NCBI GenBank assembly: GCA_963709875.1
Contig: CAVPYB010000014.1
Span: 310,001 to 374,000, forward strand
Length of the DNA stretch: 64,000 bases
Direction of reading: 5' to 3'
Source: JAQBDA01 sp963709875
GTDB taxonomy: Bacteria > Chloroflexota > Anaerolineae > Anaerolineales > UBA4823
Shown piece after piece: positions 41,964 through 51,632 of the stretch (positions within the stretch are counted from its first letter, which is position 1; each line of letters opens with the position of its first letter). The notes under the pieces are model-generated. The model was not told where the DNA came from and did not search any database. It saw nothing but the letters and a program-made list of their open reading frames with translations. The position numbers were made by a program, and so were the translations under genes.

Positions 41964-44102
41964 ATGATATCTATGAATCAGGGATTATCACTTATCCAGC
42001 GCCTGCGGTGCTGGCTGCAGCGCCCGACCGTGGGCGCTTTGCTGGCTGCACTGCTGGCACTGGCAGTATTGCTGCCCGCCTGGTGGCTGGCCAGCCGTTG
42101 GTACGAATCTCGCCTGCTGAATGAAGCCCAATCCCGCGCCGCAGATCTGGTTTCCCTGCGTGCCAGCGCGCTGTCGGCGGCGCTAAATCGGCGCATCTCC
42201 ATGCTGGATGGGCTGTACGCCTTCTCCCAGGTGGTGATCCAGGATGAGAATTTTGGCAATAATTTCGAGCTATTCGCCGCCGGCGTTTACAGCAGTACGA
42301 GCGGAATCCGAACCATCGCAGTTGCACCCGGAGGGGTGGTCTACTATGTTTACCCGATCGAAGACAACGTGCGCGTGGTTGGCTATGACCCGCTGAATGA
42401 TCCCCGCCCGGGGGTGCAGGCTGATGTTGAGCGTGCGATCGAAACAAGGCAGATAGTCTTGAGCGGTCCTACTGAGCTGGCGGATAGTGGGATCGGTGTG
42501 ATCGCACGCAGGGCAGTCTACCAGGGTGAGCGATACTGGGGTCTGGTGACACTGGTGATCGACCTGGGTCCCATCCTGGAGCTGGCCGGTGTCGGCACAC
42601 GCTCAGAGGAATATGATCTGGTCCTGCAGGATCAATCCGGGCAGATATTCTACGGCTCGGAAGAAGTTACTCGTGCAAACCCGATTGCCCAACGAATTAA
42701 CCTGCCTGACGGCATCTGGGTGTTGGCGGGTGTACCGAAAGGCGGCTGGTATGGGGCCATCCGCGACGACCTGTTGTTCTTCCAGGCTGCGCTGCTGACC
42801 ATCGTCTTGCTGGTCGCCAGTCTGGCGTACCTGTCGGTCAACCGCCAGTCTCAGCTATCGGTATCCGTCCGCCAGAGGACGAGTGAGATCACACAGGTCA
42901 ACGAGGAGCTTGAACAAGCCTACCAGCTGCTGGAACAACGGGTAGAGGAGCGAACCCGGGAGATCGCTGCTTTGTTGGAGTTGGGTCGCAATGTTGCCTC
43001 CACGCTGGAGCTGAGCCCGCTGCTTGAGCTGGTGCTTGGTCAGCTCAAGACTGTGCTGGATTATTCCGGAGCGGGAATCGCAACGCTTGAGGATGGGTAT
43101 TTTGTGTTCATGGACTACGTGGGTCCAGCAGATAGGGACCTGGTCCTGAGTATGCGTATACCCGTCAGGCAGTCCTCAGGATACCGGAAGGTGATGCGCA
43201 TGCGCAGCCCTGTGATCTACGCCGATATCCGGGATACAGCGGTCATTTCCGATGAGATCGAATACCATCGCTCCGGCGATCATGGCGAGATCATGGGTTA
43301 CGTGCGCTCCTGGCTGGGGGTACCCTTGATGGTCAAAGAGCGTATCATCGGTATCCTGCGGGTGGATCACGAGCAGCCGGGGCAGTTCAGCCAGCAAAAT
43401 GCGCAGCTGGTACTGGCGTTTGCCAACCAGGCGGCGGTGGCAATCGAAAATGCCCGCCTCTACGAACGCGCCCAGAACCTGGCTGCATTGGAAGAGCGGC
43501 AGCGCCTGGCTAGGGAGCTGCACGACTTTGTCTCCCAGGCACTGTATGGGATTGCCTTGGGGGCACGAACGGCGCGCACCCTGGTGGACCGTGCGGATAC
43601 GGAAGTTGACCAGCTTGCCAGCCCGCTGGATTACGTGCTCTCACTGGCAGAAGCAGGGCTGGCTGAGATGCGTGCGCTGATCTTCGAGCTGCGCCCCGAA
43701 TCGCTCGAATCGGAGGGCCTGGTAGCTGCCTTGTACAAGCGTGCTGAGGCGATCTCTGCCCGCCACCAGATCGAGGTAGACCTGGAGTTGTGCGAGGAAC
43801 CGCCCATCCCGTTAAGGATGAAGGAATCGCTGTACCGTGTGGCACAGGAGGCATTGAATAATATCGTCAAACATGCTCGTGCCAGCCATGCAGCCGTAAG
43901 CCTGGCATGTCTTAATGGGACGATCAGCCTGGAAGTAAAAGATGATGGTGATGGCTTCGATACAACTCGGGATTATCCGGGTCATTTTGGTCTGCACACC
44001 ATGCGGGAGCGCGTTGAAGAACTTGGGGGAGAGCTGCTGGTGGAGAGCACACCGGAGAACGGCACGCGCATCTATGCCAGCGTACTAATCCGTGATATTT
44101 AA
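41964..44102 (+). CDS. membrane sensor histidine kinase with CHASE, GAF and HisKA_3 domains
   Basis: About 712 residues. A first membrane helix (residues 22-44) and a second near 270-290 enclose an extracytoplasmic CHASE-like domain (IRTIAVAPGGVVYYVYPI). A coiled linker, a GAF domain (about 340-500) and a HisKA_3 dimerisation domain follow, with H520 in RELHDFVSQALYGIALG, then an HATPase with EALNNIVKHARASHAAV and DGDGFD. It is of the NarX/LiaS type, which phosphorylates NarL-like regulators; one is encoded at 46648-47277. Start uncertain among TTG 41952, ATG 41964 and ATG 41973. Confidence 0.9.
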   Translation: MISMNQGLSLIQRLRCWLQRPTVGALLAALLALAVLLPAWWLASRWYESRLLNEAQSRAADLVSLRASALSAALNRRISMLDGLYAFSQVVIQDENFGNNFELFAAGVYSSTSGIRTIAVAPGGVVYYVYPIEDNVRVVGYDPLNDPRPGVQADVERAIETRQIVLSGPTELADSGIGVIARRAVYQGERYWGLVTLVIDLGPILELAGVGTRSEEYDLVLQDQSGQIFYGSEEVTRANPIAQRINLPDGIWVLAGVPKGGWYGAIRDDLLFFQAALLTIVLLVASLAYLSVNRQSQLSVSVRQRTSEITQVNEELEQAYQLLEQRVEERTREIAALLELGRNVASTLELSPLLELVLGQLKTVLDYSGAGIATLEDGYFVFMDYVGPADRDLVLSMRIPVRQSSGYRKVMRMRSPVIYADIRDTAVISDEIEYHRSGDHGEIMGYVRSWLGVPLMVKERIIGILRVDHEQPGQFSQQNAQLVLAFANQAAVAIENARLYERAQNLAALEERQRLARELHDFVSQALYGIALGARTARTLVDRADTEVDQLASPLDYVLSLAEAGLAEMRALIFELRPESLESEGLVAALYKRAEAISARHQIEVDLELCEEPPIPLRMKESLYRVAQEALNNIVKHARASHAAVSLACLNGTISLEVKDDGDGFDTTRDYPGHFGLHTMRERVEELGGELLVESTPENGTRIYASVLIRDI

Positions 44103-44127
44103 GCGGCCATCAGGGACTTAATCAGAT

Positions 44128-44160
44128 CGGCTCCCTGGAGGATATTCTTCCAGGGAGCCG
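44128..44160. terminator. hairpin terminator between the histidine kinase and LysM gene
   Basis: CGGCTCCCTGGA (44128-44139) and TCCAGGGAGCCG (44149-44160) form a perfect 12-bp stem with a nine-base loop, between two convergent genes. GAAAATATTC follows; no long T-run is seen. Confidence 0.75.
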
Positions 44161-44195
44161 GAAAATATTCGAGCGGCTCTGAATATTATTGACCG

Positions 44196-44777
44196 CTATT
44201 TCCCAAGAGGTACGCAGGAAACCGCATCCGTCTTGGCATTCTTCAAGCAGACGGTGATCAATGATGGGTTATAGAAATTGCTGGGCAGCCTGAAGGTACG
44301 GGTGACGTCCGTGTTCTTCTTGGTGCGGAAGATGCCGACCTTGTACCAGGGCGTATCGGTGCCCCAATGACCCTTCTTGATCTTCACGTAGTAGATGCCA
44401 TTTTTGGGGTAGTTTGCCACGCTGATCACCAGGAATTTTTCATCTCGCTCGACGGCGGTTACCCGGGTATTCGAACTGGAAGAAGTCGATGTAGTGCCGC
44501 TGGATGAGGTCGTGCTCCCGGGGATGCACAAACTCTGACCTATGATCAGTGTGTAGGGCTCCTTCAGGCTATTGGCTGCGGCCAACTCAGCGACCGAGAT
44601 ATCATAGGTCAAAGATATACCCGAGAGCGTATCCCCAGACGCCACTGTATGGAACCTTGTGCAGGTTTGCGCCAAAGCCACTTGCGGCAGGGCTGCCGCC
44701 AGGAGTGCAGCTACCATGACCAGGGCAAACAGCTTCGCAATCCTGCCGGAATGGTTGTTTGAGATATTTGAGAACAT
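44196..44777 (-). CDS. secreted LysM-domain protein
   Basis: A 193-residue exported protein. A Sec signal peptide ends at ALAQ (about residue 36). One LysM domain follows (FHTVASGDTLSGISLTYDIS, then LIIGQSLCIP), which binds peptidoglycan. A Ser/Thr linker leads to a beta-rich C-terminal domain (about residues 105-193) with two Cys pairs. GGAGAAAAACG precedes the ATG. It lies downstream of the NBR1-Ig lipoprotein gene on the same strand. Confidence 0.86.
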   Translation of the reverse strand: MFSNISNNHSGRIAKLFALVMVAALLAAALPQVALAQTCTRFHTVASGDTLSGISLTYDISVAELAAANSLKEPYTLIIGQSLCIPGSTTSSSGTTSTSSSSNTRVTAVERDEKFLVISVANYPKNGIYYVKIKKGHWGTDTPWYKVGIFRTKKNTDVTRTFRLPSNFYNPSLITVCLKNAKTDAVSCVPLGK

Positions 44778-44833
44778 CGTTTTTCTCCTTTCTCTGCTTT
44801 CTATTATACCTTAACGACCTCTGTAGGTTCAGA

Positions 44834-46312
44834 CTATAGCTCGAACCAGTACACGATACTTGCATCCATATTGGTATGCGCTTCATAAGCGTTTTTGGAA
44901 GTGTTCATATTGACCTTGTAGCCCGGTATATTGGCCTCATTACAAATCTCATCCGGGAGCTTAACTCCGAGACAGGTATCCTGCCATACGGTCAGCTCAA
45001 AACTGACCACTTTGATCTCATCAACTTCCAGGTTTAAGTCCTCTGCCAACCTGCGCCTGGCAGCTTCAATAGGCGGGGCGTATACCTCCTGTGTGGGTGC
45101 TGGTTTGTTAGTGCGCACCGATGGCGCCAGCCAGAATGTGTCCGCATGGCTGGGTTTACCGTAATTGGTCACGCTCAGGATGAACTGGATGGTTTTTCCC
45201 TCCAACCCGGATAGATCTACATCGATCTGAGTGGTAGCTCCATCATAGATCTCGTACCACTCACCGAGGTTCTTAACTGGTCCCCCGGAGACCTGGTAAT
45301 CCAGCGCGAACACGACTTCACAGTCTTCGTTATCTGCCAGGCAGCCGACTTCTGCCAGGAAGTGATCCCCTGCCCGGACCTTATAAGGCGGGTAAACTCC
45401 CTGTATCCAGCCATCGCGGGTCGATTCCGGTCTGCTCCACAGGGTAGGTTCGTCTTCTCGGCGATCGTTTTCCAGTACGGGTCGCTCGAGCAATACCACC
45501 GAGCCATCTTTGCTGTCCGGATCACCCGGGCAGCTCAGGCTGTCTGCACTGCTGCGCCAGGTGGCAGTACACATATTTGTGGCGAAATCATATGCAAAGC
45601 GCTGGTTTGGAGAAGTAACCTGGATTTCCACCCAGAAGGGTTTGTCAGCCTCTTTACCGATCCCAAAAATCTCTCCATCGGCATTGGATAGCATCCAATA
45701 GCCGCGGTGACGACCTTGATTGGAAGGTGCCAACAGGTCCACGGCGATATCAACAATCTCTCCAGGGCGTACATCTCCTGTAATTGGGCTTGATTTGGAA
45801 ACGCGCATACGCTCTCCACTGACGTATTCCAATGAGTAGCTTGAGTTCCATGTGCAGGTGCCGATATTTCTCAGCCGCCAGATCTTGGTGAACTCTGCAC
45901 CGGGCGAGAAGGACGTGCCGTCTGCAATGGTTACATCCTTGATAAATTCCGCGTGGTCACACAGCACTGGCATGCTTGTGGCTGTAGGCGGGAGCGGCGT
46001 AGGGAGCGGCAATGTCGCGGTTGCGGATGGTGATCCTGTCGTTGTAGCCGTCGGCCTGGCTTCTCCTACCGAAGTAGGCACGGCTGTGATCGTTCCACCA
46101 AATAATGGGTTATCCTTGATATCGGTCGATTGTGCGACCGGCGTACGCAATGCTTGTTGGGTTAGCTCCGCTTGCAGCGTCTGCGCTGCTTGAGTGTACA
46201 GCGCATCGACACTTTTCTCTGGAAGCTGCTGTTGGGCTAACAGGTTGCAGCTGATCATGAACAAGGCAAATAATCCTGAGAAGAGTAAGATTCGGTGTCG
46301 ATTGGTACGCAT
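44834..46312 (-). CDS. lipoprotein with NBR1-like Ig domain
   Basis: About 492 residues. The signal peptide ends with the lipobox FMISC, and a Thr/Pro-rich linker follows. Residues near 118-230 match the NBR1-type Ig-like domain (FSPGAEFTKIWRLRNIGTCTWN, then PGEIVDIAVDLLAPSNQGRHRGYWML), with its typical Trp positions and two Cys. The C-terminal part has further beta-rich domains. I start at the ATG at 46312 because the signal peptide begins there. The eukaryotic NBR1 domain mediates selective autophagy; bacterial versions are probably extracellular binding modules. Confidence 0.83.
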   Translation of the reverse strand: MRTNRHRILLFSGLFALFMISCNLLAQQQLPEKSVDALYTQAAQTLQAELTQQALRTPVAQSTDIKDNPLFGGTITAVPTSVGEARPTATTTGSPSATATLPLPTPLPPTATSMPVLCDHAEFIKDVTIADGTSFSPGAEFTKIWRLRNIGTCTWNSSYSLEYVSGERMRVSKSSPITGDVRPGEIVDIAVDLLAPSNQGRHRGYWMLSNADGEIFGIGKEADKPFWVEIQVTSPNQRFAYDFATNMCTATWRSSADSLSCPGDPDSKDGSVVLLERPVLENDRREDEPTLWSRPESTRDGWIQGVYPPYKVRAGDHFLAEVGCLADNEDCEVVFALDYQVSGGPVKNLGEWYEIYDGATTQIDVDLSGLEGKTIQFILSVTNYGKPSHADTFWLAPSVRTNKPAPTQEVYAPPIEAARRRLAEDLNLEVDEIKVVSFELTVWQDTCLGVKLPDEICNEANIPGYKVNMNTSKNAYEAHTNMDASIVYWFEL

Positions 46313-46453
46313 AATAAATATTCCATCTCCCACGGGGAGTCCTTACTCATATCATACTGGCTATTATGCTCCCAGGTATCCCGCCCGGGGACAATTCCCC
46401 CTCATCCTTTCGTAGGAGGGTATTGATATGTATATTGTCCTGTATCCACAGAG

Positions 46454-46562
46454 CATTAATTACTGATGTTACGCAGAGCAAGGGAAAATGGGGATTGATT
46501 GGGCGGGCATCGCCCGCCCAATCAATCCCATATCATACCTCCTGCGTAACGTCTGTTAATAA
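46454..46562. mobile_element. palindromic MITE-like element
   Basis: A nested palindrome of about 109 bases. The core has an 18-bp perfect inverted repeat (46491-46508 and 46512-46529) with a three-base loop. The outer arms GTTACGCAG (46468-46476) and CTGCGTAAC (46542-46550) are also perfect, and about 18 of 22 outermost bases pair. No coding sequence is inside. This is the form of a miniature inverted-repeat element, but only one copy is seen here. Confidence 0.55.
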
Positions 46563-46586
46563 TGTTCGTGGGGATATAAATCAACC

Positions 46587-46612
46587 GCGGCGCAGGTATA
46601 AGCCTGCGCCGC
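46587..46612 (-). terminator. GC-rich hairpin downstream of the response regulator
   Basis: GCGGCGCAGG (46587-46596) and CCTGCGCCGC (46603-46612) form a perfect 10-bp stem with a six-base loop, 36 bases after the regulator stop on the minus strand. GGTTGATTT follows on that strand. Confidence 0.65.
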
Positions 46613-46647
46613 CGGTCTTGTGAAGAGTATTTACATACGGATCGAGG

Positions 46648-47277
46648 TCACTGTGATACCAGACCGATCCGGACTGCATATAAGGCTGCTTGCGTACGGC
46701 TGGGTACACCTAATTTCATCAGGATGTTGCTGACATGCGTCTTGACGGTGGTCTCGCTGATATGCATCTCGAGAGCAATCTCTTTGTTCGCCTTTCCGGA
46801 AGCCAGCAAACGCAGCACCTCAGTCTCGCGCCCGGTTAGCTTCTCCGGGCTCTCCGGCGCGCGGATCTCACGCATCAGGCGCTCCGCGGCTCTGGGGGAT
46901 AGCTGCACCTGTCCGGCGGCAGCGGCTTTGATCGCCCGGCAAAGCTCATCCGCCTGCGTGTCTTTGAGCAGATAGCCGATTGCGCCGGCGCGTACCGTGT
47001 TGACCACCGAAGCATCCTCCAATACACTGGTCAGAGCGACCACCTCGCTGTGGCTGAAATCCCTGCGGATGATCTGGGTGGCTGCAATGCCGTCCATCAC
47101 CGGCATCAGCAGGTCCATCAGCACCACGTCGGGATTGAGCTTTTCGACCATCTCGATCGCTTCCTGACCGTTGCTGGCCTCTCCGATCACCTCCAGGTCT
47201 GGGTCCAGTGACAGGAACATCCTCAATCCCTGGCGCACGACACTGTGGTCATCTACTATCAGGATCTTTACTGTCAT
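46648..47277 (-). CDS. NarL/FixJ family response regulator
   Basis: A 209-residue regulator. The receiver has D9-D10 and the phosphorylatable D55 (VVLMDLLMP), with the Lys in GYLLKD. The C-terminal LuxR-type helix-turn-helix reads LTGRETEVLRLLASGKANKEIA and ISETTVKTHVSNILMKLGV. I start at the ATG at 47277, seven bases after AAGGAG; an in-frame extension to 47421 belongs to a separate gene remnant. Its likely partner is the HisKA_3 kinase at 41964-44102, about 2.5 kb away. Confidence 0.93.
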   Translation of the reverse strand: MTVKILIVDDHSVVRQGLRMFLSLDPDLEVIGEASNGQEAIEMVEKLNPDVVLMDLLMPVMDGIAATQIIRRDFSHSEVVALTSVLEDASVVNTVRAGAIGYLLKDTQADELCRAIKAAAAGQVQLSPRAAERLMREIRAPESPEKLTGRETEVLRLLASGKANKEIALEMHISETTVKTHVSNILMKLGVPSRTQAALYAVRIGLVSQ

Positions 47278-47421
47278 CGATCGCTCCTTGTTTAACCTGC
47301 AATCCTCATCCGTATATGCCGCCAGACTCCTGGCAAGGATTTCTAGTGCATCTCCCACCTGTTCTTCGCTCACGTTCAGGGGTGAGATCAGCCGCAGCAC
47401 CTGCCCATACAGCCCGACCAT
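47278..47421 (-). pseudogene. C-terminal remnant of a class III aminotransferase
   Basis: The 48 codons in front of the response regulator read GLYGQVLRLISPLNVSEE, then QVGDALEILARSLAAY, a close match to the C-terminal end of class III aminotransferases. A TAA lies directly upstream, and no other part of the gene is seen before the end of the glycolate oxidase gene at 47442. It is open into the regulator frame. It probably remains from a deletion that removed an aminotransferase, perhaps an alanine-glyoxylate one, next to glcDE. Confidence 0.6.
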
Positions 47422-47441
47422 TTACTTGTATCTAAATTTGC

Positions 47442-50040
47442 TTATCCCGGGAGCGATCTCACGCTGTGCGGGAAGAGCGGAGAGATGAACTCTCCGCGGT
47501 TGAGAATGTCTGCCGGATCCCAGCGAAGTTTGAGCCTGCCCATCAGCTCGTCGCTCTGGCGCGGGCTGCCCCATAGATCAGTCTTGCCCAACAGCGATCT
47601 GGGACCAGCCGCCATCAAGGCGTATCCTTCCGGCTCGGCACCCGCGCGCAAACGGCTGAGAAGCTCGCCGGATTCGGCTGGCGTGCTGCTCAGCGCCAGC
47701 ATTCCGTTGGTGATATCCATGACAAAAGGCAGGTCATGCATCGATAGAAGCGCGGCCAATTCAGACAGTTTTTCCGGCGGCACAGCTGCGCGTGTCACAA
47801 AGTAAGCAGTATCGAACAGCATCTCCCACTGCCCGGTCGCGCTGGTCTCATCAACATCGCTCTGCACATCCGCGCCGAGCTGGCCCAGGACATACGATAA
47901 GCTGTCCATTTCCGCGCTGACATCTTGGGGATGCCCTTCGGATGTGCAGACCAGAGAGATGCTTGAGAGGCTGCCGGCTCCGTTCAGTTTCGACACCAGC
48001 ACGATGCCGGAGCAGGTGACAGCTTTCCGCAGAGCCGCATATCCCCAAAGCAAGCCTTGCTCCAGGTCTGGCACGGCGGCAACCAGGCTGCGCCGGGCTT
48101 TCGGCAGCGGGTACAGCTTCATCGTGGCTTCGGTGATCAGACCGAGGCTGCCGTAAGCGCCTACCTGCAGTTTGTTAAGGTTGTAGCCGGCTACATCTTT
48201 GACGAGCGGTTTCCCAAATCGCAGCCGCCGCCCATCCGCAAGGACTACTTCGACAGCCAGGAGCTGGTCGCGCAGCCCGCCGTATAAGGCCACGCAGTGG
48301 TGCATTGGCGTTAGCAGCCAGCGCGCCACCCAACGTGGCTTCAGGCTGGGAGGTAGAGACCGGCATCCAGAACCCGCGTTCTGCCAATGCTGCCTGGAGC
48401 TCTGCCAGCGGCGTGCCGCTGCGGGCTGTGACATATAAATCGTCGGTGGAGAGCTTTTGGATGCCTTGCAGACTGGCGGAGGATATTGCAGTTCCCGGAG
48501 GTGGGTCACCCCTCCAGTGGGTGCGACCGCCGGTGATATATGCCGGCATCCCCGCAGCCTGCAGCGCGCGCAGACTGTCGGATGCTTGAAGAGGGCTGGT
48601 GGGTTGGAAATACGTACTCGGAAGGCTACCGTGTGCGGTGAGTATCTCCCGATCCGCCTGGTGATCCACAGGGAAGATCTTGCCGGGGTTGAGCAGGTTT
48701 TGCGGATCGAATACCTGTTTGATCTCCAGCATCGCATCGATCTCTGCCGGGGCATACATCGTTCTCATGTAATCGCGCTTTTCCACTCCAACACCATGTT
48801 CGCCGCTGATCGAGCCGCCCATCTGGGCGCAGAAATGCAGGATCTCGCCGGCCGCTTTAAGTGCCCTTTCCCGTTCACCCTGCTTCGAAAAGTCGCACAG
48901 AAGGTTGGGATGCAGGTTGCCATCCCCGGCATGCGCCAGATAGCACACCCGGAAGCTGTGCTTCTGCCCGATATGGTTGATAGCCTGGATTGTTTCGGCC
49001 AGCCGGGAGCGTGGCACGCTTACATCCACCAGTAGCTCGTTGGGGCTGATGCGTGATATCGCTCCAGCAGCGCTGCGCCTGCCTCTCCACATCAGCTCAC
49101 GTTCCTGGGGCGTACTGGCGGTCTTGACCTCGATCGGCTGGAATTTTCTCAGGATTTCCGCAACCTGAGATAGCTGGGCATCCAGGCTTTCCGGATAGCC
49201 GTCCACGTCGATGATCAGCATTGCTCCGGCTTCCCTCGGGAAGCCGGTATTCAGGTAATCCTCGACGATATTGATCATGCCGTTGTCCATCAGCTCGATG
49301 GTAGCTGGTATCAGACCAGCCGCGATCACTGCGGAGACCGCTTTGCCAGCCTGCTCTACCGATGAATAGCTGGCGGTGAGCGTCTGCACACCCTGGAATG
49401 GGCGCCGCAGCAGCAGCGTCGCCTGTGTGACCAGCGCCAGGGTGCCCTCCGACCCGGTGATCAGGCTGGTGAAATCGTATTCGGGCGGGTCCAGCGCCTT
49501 GCCCCCCAACGATACCACCTGACCGCCCGCGAGGACGGTTTGCAATCCGAGCACGTAGTTGCTTGTGACCCCGTACTTCAAGCAGTGCGGTCCGCCTGCG
49601 TTCTCAGCGATATTGCCGCCCAGCGTGCAGACGGTATGGCTGGCAGGGTCGGGAGGGTAGACCAGGTTCAGCGGCTGGATATGGCGCTGCAGCACATTGT
49701 TGACAACCCCGGGCTGGAGGACAGCCTGCCGGTTTATCTCGTTCACCTCCACGATTTGCTTCATACGGGCAAAGCTGACCACCACCCCACCCGGGGCAGC
49801 GATCGAGCCTCCCGTGAAGCTGGTACCTGCCCCGCGGGCTGTCAGTGAGATCCCGTGCTGGTCGGCCCAGCGGGCTAGGGCAGATACCTGGGCGGTGTTT
49901 TCAGGCAGCACCACACCGGCAGGGATATGCGTCTCCATACCGGCATCCAGCTGGTAGGCAGCAGTTTGCGCCGGGGAGGTCAATATCTGACCAGGTGAAA
50001 AGCTGGCTTCCAATGCCCGCATACGTTCTTGATCCAGCAT
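47442..50040 (-). CDS. glycolate oxidase GlcD-GlcE fusion (FAD-linked oxidase), frameshifted
   Basis: About 866 residues with two FAD_binding_4 halves. The first, residues 1-460, is GlcD-like: TARGAGTSFTGGSIAAPGG, LGGNIAENAGGPHCLKYGV, YLAHAGDGNLHPNLLCDF and SGEHGVGVEKRDYM. The second, about 490-866, is GlcE-like: QPEATLGGALAANANAPL, then LVKDVAGYNLNKLQVGAYG. The frame breaks near 48284; removal of one base joins the parts. In E. coli GlcD and GlcE are separate proteins of a membrane-associated complex with the iron-sulfur protein GlcF; no glcF gene is seen here. It oxidises glycolate or lactate. Confidence 0.87.
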
Positions 50041-50106
50041 CAGTGGGTCCCACCAACCAGGTCCAGATCTGGTGACCTCATCCGGTTGACAAACCGGGCA
50101 GTTAGG

Positions 50107-51411
50107 TCAGCTGTCCATATGAGTGATGATCGCGTCGCCGAACTCGGAGCATTTCAGCAGTACGGCATTCTCCATCAAGCGATGGAAGTCATAGGTCACC
50201 ATCCTGGCAGTTATTGCTCCTTCCATACCTTTGATGATATAGTCGGCAGCTTCGTTCCAGCCCATATAGCGGAACATCATCTCTCCGGAGAGGATCACTG
50301 AGCCAGGATTGACCACATCCTTGTCGGCGTATTTAGGAGCTGTGCCGTGCGTGGCTTCGAATACTGCGTGCCCGCTCATATAATTGATATTCCCGCCCGG
50401 GGCGATCCCGATGCCGCCCACCTGGGCTGCCAGGGCATCCGACAGATAATCGCCGTTGAGATTCATGGTAGCCAGCACATCGAACTCTCGGGCACGGGTG
50501 ATGGTTTGCTGGAAGACGATATCGGCGATCACATCCTTGATCAGCAGCCTGCCGGCCTTCAAAGCACCATCCTGTTCGGCATTGGCAGCCTCTTCGCCTT
50601 GCTCTGACTTGGTGCGTTCCCACTGCGACCAGGTATAGACACGCTCGCCGAACTCAGCCTCCGCCAGCTCGTAGCCCCAGTTGCGGAACGAGCCTTCGGT
50701 GTACTTCATGATATTGCCTTTGTGCACCAGTGTGACGTTGCGGCGATTATTGTCAAGTGCCCATTGTATAGCCGCGCGTACCAGCCGGTAAGTACCTTCC
50801 TTTGAGACAGGTTTCACACCGAAACCGGCGCTGTCTGGAAAGCGGATCTTTGCATACTCCTGGGGGAAGTTCTCCCGCAGCAGCTCTTGAAAAACCCGAT
50901 TTCCGGCGGTACCGTCTTCGAATTCGATCCCTGCGTAGATATCTTCAGTATTCTCGCGAAAGACGACCATATCTACATACTCTGGGTGCTTGACTGGAGA
51001 AGGAACGCCGTTGAAGTAGCGCACCGGGCGCTGGCAGACGTACAGGTCGAGCGCTTTTCTCAGCGCCACATTAAGCGAGCGGATTCCGCCTCCGATGGGT
51101 GTTGTCAGGGGACCTTTAATACCCACTAGATATTCTCGGAATGCCTGCACGGTCTCATCTGGCAGCCAGGAGCTAAGGCTGTTGAATGCCTTTTCTCCAG
51201 CGAAGACTTCCATCCAATGGATTTTTCGCCCTCCGGCGTAGGCTCTCTCGACTGCCGCATCGAAGACTCGCACCGACGCCCGCCAAATGTCCCTGCCTGT
51301 GCCGTCGCCTTCGACGAACGGGATGATAGGGTTCTCCGGAACCTGCAGCACTCCATTTTCTATTAAGATCTTCCCCCCATCTGGTGGCACCTGTATGCTT
51401 TGATAGCTCAT
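50107..51411 (-). CDS. icd: NADP-dependent isocitrate dehydrogenase
   Basis: A 434-residue TCA-cycle enzyme that makes 2-oxoglutarate. The substrate loop is RSLNVALRKALD, the phosphorylatable Ser included, FRENTEDIYAGIEF follows, and HGTAPKYADKD shows the Lys-Tyr pair, with Tyr and Arg in VTYDFHRLM that select NADP in the E. coli enzyme. GGGAGCATGAAATG-like purine sequence precedes the start. glcDE begins 66 bases downstream on the same strand. Confidence 0.96.
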   Translation of the reverse strand: MSYQSIQVPPDGGKILIENGVLQVPENPIIPFVEGDGTGRDIWRASVRVFDAAVERAYAGGRKIHWMEVFAGEKAFNSLSSWLPDETVQAFREYLVGIKGPLTTPIGGGIRSLNVALRKALDLYVCQRPVRYFNGVPSPVKHPEYVDMVVFRENTEDIYAGIEFEDGTAGNRVFQELLRENFPQEYAKIRFPDSAGFGVKPVSKEGTYRLVRAAIQWALDNNRRNVTLVHKGNIMKYTEGSFRNWGYELAEAEFGERVYTWSQWERTKSEQGEEAANAEQDGALKAGRLLIKDVIADIVFQQTITRAREFDVLATMNLNGDYLSDALAAQVGGIGIAPGGNINYMSGHAVFEATHGTAPKYADKDVVNPGSVILSGEMMFRYMGWNEAADYIIKGMEGAITARMVTYDFHRLMENAVLLKCSEFGDAIITHMDS

Positions 51412-51632
51412 TTCATGCTCCCTTGGAAGTTATATCTTGCTGATAAGCAGCAGAGGTGTTTGTGCGGACCCTGAAAAGCTGGGAATAATAGCAATCCGGG
51501 TTGATTATACATTGCCATCTGAGGCAGTGCAATCGTTAGGAAGGGTATGAGTTAAATTTCACGAAATGTTATAATCCCAAAAACCAATTGCCTGTCTGCG
51601 AACGGGTTCTACAGTTGGTGGTATAGGAGTAT

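Noticed and set aside
51599..51608. GAACGGGTTC as a second LexA-type box in front of the P-type ATPase
   Set aside because: The half-sites are two bases apart rather than four, so it does not match the motif.
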